Positions 27,561 through 37,895 are shown, counted from the stretch's first letter. The stretch: 64,000 nucleotides of DNA from Nocardioides marmorisolisilvae (GCF_003725775.1 NZ_RJSG01000002.1:1775818-1839817); one strand, 5' to 3'. Notes: a model not told the origin generated them from the letters alone. Translations and numbers: made by a program.

Positions 27561-28586
27561 CTCGCCACCCTCGTCGTGCGGGCGACGCAAGGCCCACGGC
27601 TCCAGGCGGCGGTAGCCCTTCACCGAGGCCCGACGCATCCGGCGCAGCTTGAACGACTCGTCGTCCTCGATGGCGTCGGCCAGCTGCTTATCGACCAGCG
27701 CACGTCCGGCGCGGGCGATCGAGGTCAGCCGCGAGGCGATGTTCACGGTCGGGCCGAAGACGTCGCCGAGCCGGTGCAGGACCGGTCCCCAGGCGGTGCC
27801 GACCCGCAGCTGCGGGAAGTCCTCGTAGACCAGGTGCTCCTCGACCAGCTCCAGCGAGATGTGCGCCGCGTCGGTCGGCGAGTCCGCGGCGAAGAGGATC
27901 TCGTCCCCGATGGTCTTGATGATGCGGCCGTTGTGCTGGGTGATGATCGCCAGCGCACGGGCTTCGAAGTGGTCCACGAGCCGGGCGAGCTCTTCCTGGG
28001 ACAGCGATCGGGTCTGGCGGGTGTAGCCGACGATGTCCGCGAAGCCGATCGCCGTGCTGCCGCCCTCCTCGTCGTCGGTCGGCGGGGCCAGCAGCAGACG
28101 CGACGCTGCCGACAAGGTGTGGCGTCGCCAGACGTAGTTCTGGATCTCCTCCAGCAGCGGGGTGACCGTGTCCAGCACGGCGACCAGGCCCGCCTCGTCG
28201 AGCTCGGCGGGGTCGATCGTCTCGCCGAGAACGGTCAACTGCCACTCCGCCAGCCGGGCGAAGCTCCGGCCGAGGGTGCGGATCAGGGCGGCCTCGTCGT
28301 CGCTGCGGATCAGACCCAGCTCGTGCATGCGCTGGGTCAGCCGCATCGCCTCGACGTCGGCCGGGGTGAAGGCGATCTCGTCGTCCCCGACCTCGGTGAA
28401 GCCGAGCGAGCGCCAGCGCTGCTTGGCGACGTCGCGGTCGATGCCGACGAGCTCGGCCACCTGGTCGCCGTTCAGGGTCGGCCGGCTGCCGAGCAGGTGC
28501 TCCTCGAGCAGCTCGACGGTCCGCTGCGGGTCCAGCGGCTCCTTGGCCTTCTCCGGGCTCTTCCCCGGGTCCTTCTTGGGGCTCAC
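27450..28586 (-). CDS. Class III adenylate cyclase with N-terminal regulatory domain
   Basis: The 378-residue cytoplasmic protein has a C-terminal class III cyclase domain (FADIVGYTRQTRSL with the first metal Asp, KTIGDEILFAA, GPTVNIASRL). The N-terminal helical part (LNGDQVAELVGIDRDVAKQRW and following) resembles the autoinhibitory pH-sensing domain of Mycobacterium Rv1264. It should make cAMP from ATP. The GTG at 28586 was chosen because the upstream cyclic-nucleotide-binding gene stops 13 bp before it. The C-terminus overlaps the convergent LOG-like gene by 111 bp. Confidence 0.9.
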   Translation of the reverse strand: MSPKKDPGKSPEKAKEPLDPQRTVELLEEHLLGSRPTLNGDQVAELVGIDRDVAKQRWRSLGFTEVGDDEIAFTPADVEAMRLTQRMHELGLIRSDDEAALIRTLGRSFARLAEWQLTVLGETIDPAELDEAGLVAVLDTVTPLLEEIQNYVWRRHTLSAASRLLLAPPTDDEEGGSTAIGFADIVGYTRQTRSLSQEELARLVDHFEARALAIITQHNGRIIKTIGDEILFAADSPTDAAHISLELVEEHLVYEDFPQLRVGTAWGPVLHRLGDVFGPTVNIASRLTSIARAGRALVDKQLADAIEDDESFKLRRMRRASVKGYRRLEPWALRRPHDEGGELPQVAAALREKRQDLRSAVDEIKARAERAVGPEAAE

Positions 28587-28599
28587 AGGGCTCGGCTCG

Positions 28600-29007
28600 T
28601 CAGCTGCTCTCGCCGAGGCGGTCAGCGGTGGTGCCCCGGATCGCCTCACCGAAGGCCGGAACGTCCTCGATCAGCTGCTCGAGGGACTCACGGGTGAAGT
28701 GCACGACCTCGAGCGGGGTCAGGCTGACCACGCTGGCGGTGCGCAGCTTGTGGTTGACGATCGCGATCTCGCCGATGACGTCACCGGGGCCGAGGCGCGC
28801 GACCTCCTCGCCGTGCTTGCGGACCGAGACCTCCCCGTCGACGATCAGGTAGGCCTTATCGGCCGGGGTGTTCTCGCCGATCAGCGACCAGTCCGCCGGC
28901 AGGTGCACGTGCCGACCTGCGCTGATCACCGCCCACAGCTCCGGATCGCTCAGCGACTCGAGCCGATTGACCTTCTTCAGGGCTGCCGGGTCGGGGGCGT
29001 CCGTCAT
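28600..29007 (-). CDS. Cyclic nucleotide-binding domain protein
   Basis: This 135-residue protein is a single cyclic nucleotide-binding domain with the phosphate-binding cassette region LGPGDVIGEIAIVNHKLRTASV (near residues 72-93). The cassette Arg-Thr/Ala pattern is present. There is no DNA-binding or enzymatic domain. It lies 13 bp upstream of the cyclase in the same direction, so it could sense the cyclase product and act on the cyclase or another partner. GAGGAG lies about 7 nt before the ATG. Confidence 0.88.
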   Translation of the reverse strand: MTDAPDPAALKKVNRLESLSDPELWAVISAGRHVHLPADWSLIGENTPADKAYLIVDGEVSVRKHGEEVARLGPGDVIGEIAIVNHKLRTASVVSLTPLEVVHFTRESLEQLIEDVPAFGEAIRGTTADRLGESS

Positions 29008-29206
29008 CGTCGTGCTCCTCGCTCGGCCGGCCGCGGTTCGGACGGCATTTGCACCGATCCTCCCCGATTCCGAGGACGGGTGTCCACAGCGTTCGGCAGC
29101 CGCCCTGCGTGGGCTTGCTCACCGGCGAATCGGGCGAAAGTGAACGGTGGTCTACCAACAGGTAACCAGGACGTGACCCAAGCCACATACGGTCGTTGGG
29201 ACCGTC

Positions 29207-31066
29207 ATGGACCTCACCCGTCGTAACCTCCTGCGCGCCGGCGCCGTCGCCGGCGGAGCCGCCGCCTCCGTCCCCCTCCTCGGCTCGCTGAGCGAGTCCG
29301 CGATCGCGAGCACCACCGCGGCGCAGACCTGGACCTTCGCCGCCCCGAACGCGAAGGGCTACCAGAAGCTCGTCCCGGGCCCGGCGGAGGCACGCAACGT
29401 GCGCACCGGGCTCGGCGCCGGACCGACCTCCTCGCCGTCCTCGTGCCGGACCCCGCTGCTGGCGTTCGCGCAGTTCAGCGACATCCACGTCGTCGACCAC
29501 CAGTCCCCCGGCCGGGTGGAGTGGCTCGACCGCTTCGAGGACCCGAACCCGCAGGGTCTCAACCCGGGTCTGCTCTCGTCGTCCTACCGACCGCACGAGA
29601 TGCTCACCGCCCAGGTCGCCGACGCGATGGTGCGCGCGATCAACGACCTCGCCAACGGTCCGGTGACCGGCAAGCCGTTGCAGTTCATGGTGGAGACCGG
29701 GGACAACTCGGACAACTGCCAGAAGAACGAGGTTCGCTGGAACATCGACATCCTCGACGGCGGCAAGACCGTCACGCCGGACTCCGGCAACCTGAACAAG
29801 TACGAGGGCGTGATGGACAACAACACGCTCTACTACGACACCCACTACTGGCACCCCGACGGCACCCCTGGGGCCAAGGCGGACGACAAGCTGCGGTCCA
29901 ACTACGGCTTCCCGACCGTTCCCGGGCTGCTCAACAAGGCCCGGGTCCCGTTCGTCGCGGCCGGCCTGAACATCCCCTGGTACACCGTGTTCGGCAACCA
30001 CGACGCCCTGATCCAGGGCAACTTCCCGAACTCGACCACCCAGCTGGACCTGCTCTCCCGCGGCGCGGTCAAGGTCATCACGGTGCCGCCGGGCGTCACC
30101 CAGTCCGACATCCTCAACGCGGTCGCGCACCAGAACATCGGTGAGCTGCTGAGCAGCATCAACCTGCTGCCCGGTGCCCGCCTGGTCACCCCGGACCCCG
30201 CGCGCAAGAACCTGTCGCGCAAGGAGACGGTCAACGAGTACTTCAACACCACGTCCTCGCCGGCCGGTCACGGCTACACCGCCGCGAACCAGACCAACGG
30301 CACCGCGTACTACTTCTGGGACAACGGCTCGTTCCGGTTCATCTCGATGGACTCGACCAACCCGAACGGGTACGCCGACGGCTCCCTGGACCAGGCCCAG
30401 TTCGCGTGGCTCAAGGCCACCATCGCCTCGGCGACCGGCAAGGCCGTGATCGTCTTCAGCCACCACACCAGCGACACCATGAGCAACCCGCTGGTGCTGA
30501 CCGGCGGCGACCCGAGCCTGCGGGTCCTGGGCGCGGCGGTGACCAGCTACCTGCTCAGCCAGCCGCGCGTGATCGCCTGGGTCAACGGCCACACGCACGT
30601 CAACAAGATCACCCCGCACGTGCGCGCCGACAACTCCGGCGGGTTCTGGGAGATCAACACCGCCTCGCACATCGACTACCCGCAGCAGGCCCGCATCATC
30701 GAGGTCGTCGACAACGCCGACAACACGCTGTCGATCTTCACCACGATCGTGGACCACGCCGGTTCCCAGGTGGGCGTGACGCCGGACCTGAACACGACGG
30801 TCGGTCTGGCCGGCCTGGCGCGCGAGCTGTCGGCGAACGACCCGCAGAACGACCGTGCCTCGCACGCGGGCACGGCGGACGACCGCAACACCGAGCTGCT
30901 GCTGCCGACCCCGGTCGAGCTGCAGGGCGCCCTGTGCGCACCGTCCGCCCCCGCGGAGTCCTCGATGGGCCTGGGCACCGTCGCAGCACTTGCCGGAGGC
31001 GCGATCGCAGCGAAGGTGATCAGCCGTCGCGACGAGGCCCTGGAGCCGGAGCTGTCAGAAGTCTGA
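29207..31066 (+). CDS. Tat-exported metallophosphoesterase (TIGR03767-like)
   Basis: The 619-residue protein has a twin-arginine signal ([14 protein letters not shown], residues 4-17). Calcineurin-like metal motifs follow: QFSDIHVVD (near 88), [13 protein letters not shown] (near 264), FSHHTSD and NGHTHVN (near 463). A C-terminal hydrophobic segment may anchor it. The substrate is unknown. It is divergent from the cyclic-nucleotide-binding gene across about 200 bp and ends at a hairpin terminator. Confidence 0.9.
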   Translation: MDLTRRNLLRAGAVAGGAAASVPLLGSLSESAIASTTAAQTWTFAAPNAKGYQKLVPGPAEARNVRTGLGAGPTSSPSSCRTPLLAFAQFSDIHVVDHQSPGRVEWLDRFEDPNPQGLNPGLLSSSYRPHEMLTAQVADAMVRAINDLANGPVTGKPLQFMVETGDNSDNCQKNEVRWNIDILDGGKTVTPDSGNLNKYEGVMDNNTLYYDTHYWHPDGTPGAKADDKLRSNYGFPTVPGLLNKARVPFVAAGLNIPWYTVFGNHDALIQGNFPNSTTQLDLLSRGAVKVITVPPGVTQSDILNAVAHQNIGELLSSINLLPGARLVTPDPARKNLSRKETVNEYFNTTSSPAGHGYTAANQTNGTAYYFWDNGSFRFISMDSTNPNGYADGSLDQAQFAWLKATIASATGKAVIVFSHHTSDTMSNPLVLTGGDPSLRVLGAAVTSYLLSQPRVIAWVNGHTHVNKITPHVRADNSGGFWEINTASHIDYPQQARIIEVVDNADNTLSIFTTIVDHAGSQVGVTPDLNTTVGLAGLARELSANDPQNDRASHAGTADDRNTELLLPTPVELQGALCAPSAPAESSMGLGTVAALAGGAIAAKVISRRDEALEPELSEV

Positions 31067-31080
31067 GCGAAGCACCCGAG

Positions 31081-31115
31081 GATCGGCCGGACGCTGTGGG
31101 GGTGTCCGGTCGATC
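31081..31115 (+). terminator. Hairpin terminator after the phosphoesterase
   Basis: GATCGGCCGGAC (31081-31092) pairs with GTCCGGTCGATC (31104-31115), with one pair that is a G-U wobble only in plus-strand RNA. It begins 15 bp after the stop codon. Confidence 0.65.
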
Positions 31116-31121
31116 TGCTTC

Positions 31122-31310
31122 TCAGGACTCGACAGCAGCGAGCTGACCGCAGGCGCCGTCGATCTCACGACCGCGGGTGTCCCGCACCGTCGTCGGGATG
31201 CCCTTGGCCTCGAGCCGGCGTACGAACTCGCGCTCGTCCGCCGGGTCGCTGGCGGTCCACTTCGACCCGGGCGTCGGGTTGAGCGGCCTGAGGTTGAAGG
31301 TGCGACCACG
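31122..31310 (-). pseudogene. rlmN: Displaced native-type rlmN 3' end
   Basis: Read on the minus strand, 31307 to 31122 encodes about 61 codons ending in a stop. The fragment includes [36 protein letters not shown] and a final [10 protein letters not shown], which is the usual actinobacterial RlmN C-terminus. It has no N-terminal part or start and is out of frame with the adjoining repeat. It is equal in length to the different C-terminus that the intact rlmN at 31799-32953 now carries. Confidence 0.85.
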
Positions 31311-31329
31311 TCAGGTTGACGTGCACCCA
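31311..31329. repeat. 19-bp direct repeat, copy 1
   Basis: TCAGGTTGACGTGCACCCA here is identical to 31981-31999. It marks the junction between the rlmN remnant and the inserted segment, and looks like an attachment-site copy or recombination junction. Confidence 0.8.
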
Positions 31330-31364
31330 GCTTCAAGTCACGACGATCGCTCGGCTGATCGGCT

Positions 31365-31370
31365 CATAAT
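31365..31370 (+). promoter_or_regulatory. Probable -10 hexamer (CATAAT) of the inserted ORF
   Basis: CATAAT ends 6 nt before the ATG at 31377 and there is no ribosome-binding site, so the inserted gene appears leaderless. Confidence 0.5.
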
Positions 31371-31376
31371 GCACAC

Positions 31377-31766
31377 ATGTCGCTGCTGCTCAGAGGGAAG
31401 ACCGTGTGCCATCTTTGTGGCGAGGTCATCGGTCTCGATGACGCCGCCCAACAGTTCCCGCCGGGCCTTTTCGACAGCGGCGGTCCAGTCGCGCACCTCA
31501 ACGACTCAAGCATCCACAGCACGTGCCTCGACGCCTTGCCTGAGGCTGCCTATGTTCGAGTTCTGTTGGACGACTACGTGCGCGGCCGCGACGGGGAACT
31601 GCCCCGGCGCCGCTTCACCGCAGTGGTGACCACTGATGGTGCGAGTGAAAGAGTCACGCTTGTCGCCGTCTACCGCTACGAAGCCATGGCCCTCCTCCGC
31701 GAAACCTACGGCGAGAACTCCGTCGTAGATCTCACCGACGTTGAGGCCGCACATCGCCCCCGTTAG
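31377..31766 (+). CDS. Small Cys/His protein carried in the rlmN insertion, unknown function
   Basis: The 129-residue protein has CHLCG near residues 11-15 and a later HSTC (near 46-49), giving a CxxC...HxxC arrangement that could bind zinc. The rest includes a basic-to-acidic C-terminal half with a strand-rich central part (RFTAVVTTDGASERVTLVAVYRY is split into strands). I do not recognise the family. Its base composition is clearly less GC-rich than the neighbours, and it lies within the 19-bp repeats. It is convergent with rlmN, 32 bp away. Confidence 0.65.
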   Translation: MSLLLRGKTVCHLCGEVIGLDDAAQQFPPGLFDSGGPVAHLNDSSIHSTCLDALPEAAYVRVLLDDYVRGRDGELPRRRFTAVVTTDGASERVTLVAVYRYEAMALLRETYGENSVVDLTDVEAAHRPR

Positions 31767-31798
31767 CTGATTTGGACGCCGTTCTCGACGGCCATGCG

Positions 31799-32953
31799 CT
31801 ATTCCAGCGCAGCCAACTGACCGCAGGCAGCGTCGATGTCGTTTCCCCGGGTGTCGCGAACGGTCGTCGGAATGCCCTTGGCCTCCAGGCGTCGTACGAA
31901 CTCGTCCATGTCGCCGTCCTCGGACTTGGTGAACACCTTGCCCTGAAAGATGGGTCCACCTTTAGTCGGGTTGAGCGGGATCAGGTTGACGTGCACCCAT
32001 CCCCACTCGCCGTACGAGTTCAGCACGTCAGCCAGCAGGTCCGCGCGCCACGCCTGGTCGTTGATGCCGCGCATCATCGCGTACTCGATCGAGACCCGAC
32101 GCTTGGTCTTCCGGGCGTAGTCCCAGGCCGCCTCGACGGTCTCGGCGACCGAGAACCGGGTGTTGATCGGGACCAGCTCGTTGCGCAGCTCGTCGTCCGG
32201 CGCGTGCAGGCTGAGCGCCAGCGTGACCGGGATGCCCTCGTCGGCCAGCTGCTTCATCCGCGGCACCAGGCCGACGGTGCTCACCGTGATGCCACGGGCG
32301 GACATCCCCAGGCCGTCGGGCGTCTTGTCGGTCAGCCGGTGGATCGCCCCGATGACGGCCTTGTAGTTGGCCATCGGCTCGCCCATGCCCATGAAGACCA
32401 CGTTGGACACCCGGCCCGGTCCCCCGGGCACCTCGCCCCGGTCCAGCGCGCGGGCGCCGGCGACGACCTGCTCGACGATCTCCGCGGTCGACATGTTGCG
32501 CTGCAGCCCGCCCTGGCCGGTGGCGCAGAACGGGCACGCCATGCCGCAGCCCGCCTGGCTGGAGACGCACATGGTGGCGCGGCCCGGGTAGCGCATCAGC
32601 ACCGACTCCACGAGCGAGCCGTCGAAGAGCTTCCACAGCGTCTTGCGGGTGGTGCCCTTGTCGGCCTCCATCGTGCGGAGCGGGGTCATCAGGTCCGGGA
32701 GCAGCCCGGCCACGAGCTCGTCCCGCTGTGCGGCGGGGAGGTCGGTCATCTGGGCCGGGTCGTCGACGAGCCGGGAGAAGTAGTGGGTCGAGAGCTGCTT
32801 GGCCCGGAAGCCCGGCAGGCCGAGCTCCTCCAGGCGTGCCTTGCGCTCCTCCGGCGTGAGGTCGGCCAGGTGCCGGGGCGGCTTGCCGCGGCCCTTCGGC
32901 TCCTCGAAGACCAGCGGGAGGGTCTTGATGGGCGCTCGGTCGGACTCAGTCAT
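31799..32953 (-). CDS. rlmN: 23S rRNA (A2503-C2) / tRNA methyltransferase RlmN with replaced C-terminus
   Basis: RlmN is a radical SAM enzyme that methylates C2 of A2503 in 23S rRNA and of A37 in some tRNAs. The cluster motif CGMACPFC has Cys136, Cys140 and Cys143, and the second catalytic Cys is in ACGQLAALE (Cys377). The 384-residue protein is intact. From about residue 325 (after [10 protein letters not shown]) the sequence and codon use change: [18 protein letters not shown] replaces the usual PGSKWTAS type, with codons such as AAA and GGA. The change is next to the 19-bp repeat. Confidence 0.95.
   Translation of the reverse strand: MTESDRAPIKTLPLVFEEPKGRGKPPRHLADLTPEERKARLEELGLPGFRAKQLSTHYFSRLVDDPAQMTDLPAAQRDELVAGLLPDLMTPLRTMEADKGTTRKTLWKLFDGSLVESVLMRYPGRATMCVSSQAGCGMACPFCATGQGGLQRNMSTAEIVEQVVAGARALDRGEVPGGPGRVSNVVFMGMGEPMANYKAVIGAIHRLTDKTPDGLGMSARGITVSTVGLVPRMKQLADEGIPVTLALSLHAPDDELRNELVPINTRFSVAETVEAAWDYARKTKRRVSIEYAMMRGINDQAWRADLLADVLNSYGEWGWVHVNLIPLNPTKGGPIFQGKVFTKSEDGDMDEFVRRLEAKGIPTTVRDTRGNDIDAACGQLAALE
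31981..31999. repeat. 19-bp direct repeat, copy 2 (inside rlmN)
   Basis: Identical to 31311-31329 and 670 bp away. It encodes residues about 318-324 of RlmN (the HVNL region). Codon use of rlmN differs on the two sides of this point. Confidence 0.8.
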
Positions 32954-32992
32954 GACCGACCGATTCTCGCAGGCCGGGGCCCGTACGCCGAA

Positions 32993-33781
32993 TCACTCGG
33001 CCGCGGTGAAGCCCAGTCCGTGACCGTCACGGGTGATCGTGAGCCGGTTCTCGGTGATGACGTAGGACCCACTGCCGCTCAGGAACGGCTCGAGCTCCGG
33101 CACGACCTGCGCGCTGCTCGGACACGGGCGCCTGGTGAAGTCGACGTCAGCGAAGGCGATCAAGCCGTTGCGGACGACGACGGTCCCGGTGCCGTCGTTG
33201 CAGCCGTCCTTGGCCCGGAGCTCGCGCCCGACGATCCGCAGCGACGCGGTCCGGTCCGACGGGACCGAGGATGCGACGTCGCCGTCGATGATCGTGTCCA
33301 GCTGCCAGGTGGTGCCGAGCAGGGGCCGGTCCGGGTGGACGTTCTCCCGGTCCGCCATCGCCAGCACGGTGCTGCCGGCCACGATCGTCGGCTGGTCGCC
33401 CGTGATCAGCTGCACCGGCTGGTCGAACAGGCCGGCGAGCCAGGTGTCCTGGTCCATCCGGGCCTGGTCGCAGCCCATGTCGGTCGTCGCCAGCTTGTCG
33501 AGGGTCAGTCGGCTCTCCTCGAGCTGGTAGCCGCCGCTCATCGTGTTGCAGCCGGCGGTGAGCGTGACCCGGGCGTCGGCGAACCGGATCCGGATCTCGG
33601 TGCCGTCCACCAGGGGGTGTGCCTTGCCGTGCTCGGTGACCGAGGTGACGACGTAGGTGACCGGGCCGAGTCCCGGGTCCACCGAGGCGTCCAGGTCGCG
33701 CCGGCCCCCGTTGTCGCCGCAACCCGAGAGAGCGGCGAGAGCCGTGAGCAGGAGCACCGTCAGAGCGCGTCGCAGCGTCAT
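32993..33781 (-). CDS. META-domain lipoprotein
   Basis: The 262-residue protein has a signal peptide with lipobox LSGC (Cys21). Two successive META-like domains follow, with the motifs TAGCNTMSGGYQLEESRLTL and LRAKDGCNDGTGTVVV. META domains (HslJ type) are found in heat-inducible and envelope proteins; their molecular role is not known. GGAGAA precedes the ATG. It lies between rlmN and cdsA on the same strand. Confidence 0.85.
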   Translation of the reverse strand: MTLRRALTVLLLTALAALSGCGDNGGRRDLDASVDPGLGPVTYVVTSVTEHGKAHPLVDGTEIRIRFADARVTLTAGCNTMSGGYQLEESRLTLDKLATTDMGCDQARMDQDTWLAGLFDQPVQLITGDQPTIVAGSTVLAMADRENVHPDRPLLGTTWQLDTIIDGDVASSVPSDRTASLRIVGRELRAKDGCNDGTGTVVVRNGLIAFADVDFTRRPCPSSAQVVPELEPFLSGSGSYVITENRLTITRDGHGLGFTAAE

Positions 33782-33827
33782 GGTTCTCCGACGCTGCCGG
33801 CGGGACGACGGTTCCCCGGCGTGAGGG

Positions 33828-34724
33828 CTAGTTGAAGACCAGGTAGTGCAGCACGAGCCAGATCGGGGCGATCGTGGCCAGCAGCGAGTCCAGGCGGTCC
33901 ATCAGCCCGCCGTGGCCGGGGATGATCTGGCTCATGTCCTTGATGCCGAGGTCGCGCTTCATCACCGACTCGACCAGGTCGCCCAGGGTGGCCATCACGA
34001 CGGCGATCAGCCCCAGCAGGACCCCGACCCACCAGTCGCCGTCGAGCCAGGCCATCAGGCCGATGCCGGCGCCGACGCAGGCGGTCGCCGACCCGGCGAA
34101 CCCCTCCCAGGACTTCTTCGGCGAGATCACCGGGGCCATCGGGTGCTTGCCGAAGAGGACGCCCGCGATGTAGCCGCCGATGTCCGAGGCGATGGTCAGC
34201 AGGATGAAGGCGCAGATGCCCTTCACGCCGTCGTCGAGGTGGTCGGTGCTCTTCCAGTCGCCGCCCTCGGCCAGCAGCAGCGCGACGAACGAGCCGAGGA
34301 ACGGCACGTAGATCAGCGTGAACACCGCAGCGGTGGCGTTCTGGACGAAACCGTCCACGCCGCGGCGCAGCAGCCAGAGCATGATCACCAACGCGCTCAC
34401 CGCCGTCGCGGTGACGAGAGCCGGCGCACCCCAGAAGTAGGCGACGCCGACCATCACCACGCCGCCGACCATCAGCGGCTGCTCGGGGATGTCGATGCCC
34501 TTGGCCTCCAGGCCGCGGTGCAGCTCCCAGATCGCGACCACGACGGCACCCGCGACGACCACGACGAACGCGGTCTTGGCGAAGAACAGCGAGCCGCCGA
34601 TCATCGCCAGCAGCAGCACCGCCGAGGTGACGGCAGCGCGCAGGTCACGACCGGCACGGCCGTGGTCCTTCTGCTCGGGGGCGGGCGTGGGCGTCGGCTG
34701 GGCAGCCCCGGGTGAGGTCGTCAT
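33828..34724 (-). CDS. cdsA: Phosphatidate cytidylyltransferase
   Basis: CdsA makes CDP-diacylglycerol, the precursor of phosphatidylinositol, phosphatidylglycerol and cardiolipin. The 298-residue membrane protein has many hydrophobic segments and the signature near the C-terminus SVMKRDLGIKDMSQIIPGHGGLMDRLDSL. SPKKSWEGFAGSA is also diagnostic. The N-terminus carries a Pro/Thr-rich tail. It follows frr by 15 bp, as in Mycobacterium. Confidence 0.97.
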   Translation of the reverse strand: MTTSPGAAQPTPTPAPEQKDHGRAGRDLRAAVTSAVLLLAMIGGSLFFAKTAFVVVVAGAVVVAIWELHRGLEAKGIDIPEQPLMVGGVVMVGVAYFWGAPALVTATAVSALVIMLWLLRRGVDGFVQNATAAVFTLIYVPFLGSFVALLLAEGGDWKSTDHLDDGVKGICAFILLTIASDIGGYIAGVLFGKHPMAPVISPKKSWEGFAGSATACVGAGIGLMAWLDGDWWVGVLLGLIAVVMATLGDLVESVMKRDLGIKDMSQIIPGHGGLMDRLDSLLATIAPIWLVLHYLVFN

Positions 34725-34739
34725 GGTGAGTGCCGGCGC

Positions 34740-35297
34740 TCAGACCTCGAGCAGCTCGGCTTCCTTGTTCTTGAGCAGCTCGTCGATCTCGTCGGTGTGC
34801 TTCTTGGTCAGACCGTCCAGCCGCTTCTCGGCACCGGTGACGTCGTCCTTGCCGACCTCGCCGTCCTTCTCGAGCTTCTCCAGGTCCTGCTTCGCGTTGC
34901 GACGGACGTTCCGCACGCTGACCCGGCCGTCCTCGGCCTTGGCCCGTGCGATCTTGATGTACTCCTTGCGCCGCTCCTCGGTGAGCTCGGGGAAGACGCA
35001 GCGGATCGACTTGCCGTCGTTGGACGGGTTCACGCCGAGGTCGGAGTCGCGGATGGACTTCTCGATGGCCGCCAGCGCACCCATGTCGTACGGCGCCACC
35101 AGGATCGTGCGCGCGTCCTGGCTGGTGAACGAGGCGAGCTGCTGGATCGGCGTGGGCGTCCCGTAGTACTCCGCGATCAGCTTGGAGAACATGTTCGGGT
35201 TCGCCCGCCCCGCGCGGATCGTCGCGAACTCCTCGCGGGTGACACCGACCGCCTTGCCCATCTTCTGGTCGGCCTCGTTGAGGGTCTCGTTGATCAC
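34740..35297 (-). CDS. frr: Ribosome recycling factor
   Basis: RRF, together with EF-G, splits post-termination ribosomes. The 185-residue protein has the typical start (MINETLNEADQKMGKAV) and the conserved RAGRANPNMFSKL and LTEERRKEYIKIARAKAEDGRVSVRNVRR. It lies 9 bp downstream of pyrH with TTAGGAGAAG-like ribosome-binding sequence in the gap. Confidence 0.98.
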   Translation of the reverse strand: MINETLNEADQKMGKAVGVTREEFATIRAGRANPNMFSKLIAEYYGTPTPIQQLASFTSQDARTILVAPYDMGALAAIEKSIRDSDLGVNPSNDGKSIRCVFPELTEERRKEYIKIARAKAEDGRVSVRNVRRNAKQDLEKLEKDGEVGKDDVTGAEKRLDGLTKKHTDEIDELLKNKEAELLEV

Positions 35298-35306
35298 TGC
35301 TTCTCC

Positions 35307-36026
35307 TTAGCTCTCGCTCGCACTGTCCACGAGCGTGCCGATCTTCTCACCCTGGACGACCTTGAGGATGTTGCCTTCCGGCTCCATCCCGAAAACGATC
35401 ATCGGGAGCTGGTTCTCCATCAGCAGGGCGAACGCGGTCGCGTCCGCGACCTTCAGGCCCCGCTGCAACGCCTCCTGGAAGGTGACGTGGTCGTACTTCA
35501 CGGCGTCCGGGTTGGTCCTCGGATCCGCGGTGTAGACGCCGTCGACGCCGTTCTTGCCCATCAGCACGACCTCGCACTTGGTCTCCAGCGCGCGCTGAGC
35601 GGCGACGGTGTCGGTGGAGAAGTACGGCAGGCCGGCACCGGCGCCGAAGATGACCACGCGGCCCTTCTCGAGGTGCCGGATGGCGCGGCGCGGGATGTAC
35701 GGCTCGGCGACCTGACCCATGGTGATGGCGGTCTGCACCCGGGTCTCGATGCCCTCCTTCTCCAGGAAGTCCTGGAGGGCCAGGCAGTTCATCACGATGC
35801 CGAGCATGCCCATGTAGTCGGCCCGCGCGCGATCCATGCCGCGCTGCTGGAGCTCGGCGCCGCGGAAGAAGTTGCCGCCACCGGTGACCACGGCGACCTC
35901 GCACCCGGAGCGCTGGACCGAGGCGATCTCACGGGCGATCCCGGCCACGACGTCCGGGTCGACACCGACCTTCCCGCCTCCGAAGACCTCACCGGAGAGC
36001 TTCAGCAGCACCCGCTTGTACGTCAT
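35307..36026 (-). CDS. pyrH: UMP kinase
   Basis: PyrH phosphorylates UMP to UDP for pyrimidine nucleotide synthesis and belongs to the amino-acid-kinase fold. The 239-residue protein has the N-terminal [14 protein letters not shown], the glycine loop [11 protein letters not shown] and the UMP-binding part [18 protein letters not shown]. The ATG at 36026 was chosen because GAGGAGAAC lies directly upstream; an in-frame start 15 nt earlier lacks this support. Confidence 0.97.
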   Translation of the reverse strand: MTYKRVLLKLSGEVFGGGKVGVDPDVVAGIAREIASVQRSGCEVAVVTGGGNFFRGAELQQRGMDRARADYMGMLGIVMNCLALQDFLEKEGIETRVQTAITMGQVAEPYIPRRAIRHLEKGRVVIFGAGAGLPYFSTDTVAAQRALETKCEVVLMGKNGVDGVYTADPRTNPDAVKYDHVTFQEALQRGLKVADATAFALLMENQLPMIVFGMEPEGNILKVVQGEKIGTLVDSASES

Positions 36027-36077
36027 CAGTTCTCCTCGCACGTGGTCCCGGCAAACGCAGTGCCCCTTGCATGCGAA

Positions 36078-36120
36078 AGGCCGGACCGATGAACAACTGA
36101 AGTCATCATCGGCCCGGCCT
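36078..36120 (-). terminator. Hairpin terminator between tsf and pyrH
   Basis: A 15-bp stem (36078-36092 and 36106-36120) contains one position that pairs as G-U only in minus-strand RNA. It ends the rpsB-tsf unit, and pyrH begins about 50 bp further on. Confidence 0.75.
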
Positions 36121-36152
36121 CTCGTCGTTACGTCAGCAGCAGCCTAGTGGGC

Positions 36153-36962
36153 TCAGGCGCCGACCTCGAAGCGGGCGAACCGCTTCACGGTGGTGCCGGC
36201 CTCGTCGAGGACCTGCTTCACGGACTTCTTGGCCTCCGAGACCGACTCCTGCTCGAGCAGGACGATGTCCTTGAAGAACGCACCGAGGCGTCCTTCAACG
36301 ATCTTCTCGACGGCAGCCTCGGGCTTCCCCTCGGCGAGCGTCTTGGTGACCTGGACGTCCTTCTCCTTGGCGACGACGTCGGCGGGGACCTCGTCGCGGG
36401 TCAGGTACTGGGCCTTCATCGCGGCGACCTGCATCGCGGCACCGCGCGCGGCGGCCTCGTCACCGTCGAACTCGACCAGCACGCCGACAGCCGGCGGAAG
36501 GTCGTCGGCACGCTTGTGCAGGTAGACCGCGACCGGACCGTCGAAGTAGGCGACGTTGCCGAGCTCGATCTTCTCGCCGATGGTGATGGCGAGGTCCTCG
36601 ACGATCTCGCCGACCTTCTTGCCGTCGATCTCGACCGCCTTGAGCGCCTCGGCGTCGCCCGCCTTGGCCGCGTTCGCGGCATCGGCGATCTTCTGCGCGG
36701 TGGCGATGAAGTCGGCGTTCTTGGCGACGAAGTCGGTCTCGCTCTTGATCTCGACCAGAGCACCACCGGAGGAGGCGATCAGGCCGGCGGTGGCCTCGCG
36801 CTCACCGGCCCGCTTCTCGGCCTTGGCCGCACCCTTGACCCGCAGGATCTTGACGGCCTCGTCGAAGTTGCCGTCGGCCTCCTCGAGCGCCTTCTTGGCG
36901 TCCATCATGCCCGCGGCCGTCAGGTCGCGGAGCTTCTTGACGTCAGCAGCGGAAATCGCCAC
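36153..36962 (-). CDS. tsf: Translation elongation factor Ts
   Basis: EF-Ts is the nucleotide-exchange factor for EF-Tu. The 269-residue protein has the N-terminal signature [23 protein letters not shown] and the contact region SETDFVAKN. Length is normal. The gene follows rpsB by 3 bp and is followed by a strong hairpin. Confidence 0.98.
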   Translation of the reverse strand: MAISAADVKKLRDLTAAGMMDAKKALEEADGNFDEAVKILRVKGAAKAEKRAGEREATAGLIASSGGALVEIKSETDFVAKNADFIATAQKIADAANAAKAGDAEALKAVEIDGKKVGEIVEDLAITIGEKIELGNVAYFDGPVAVYLHKRADDLPPAVGVLVEFDGDEAAARGAAMQVAAMKAQYLTRDEVPADVVAKEKDVQVTKTLAEGKPEAAVEKIVEGRLGAFFKDIVLLEQESVSEAKKSVKQVLDEAGTTVKRFARFEVGA

Positions 36963-36965
36963 GGG

Positions 36966-37895
<930 letters not shown>

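Noticed and set aside
31055..31336. 93-codon minus-strand ORF over the rlmN remnant
   Set aside because: It is in the wrong frame; the frame encoding the RlmN C-terminus explains the sequence better.
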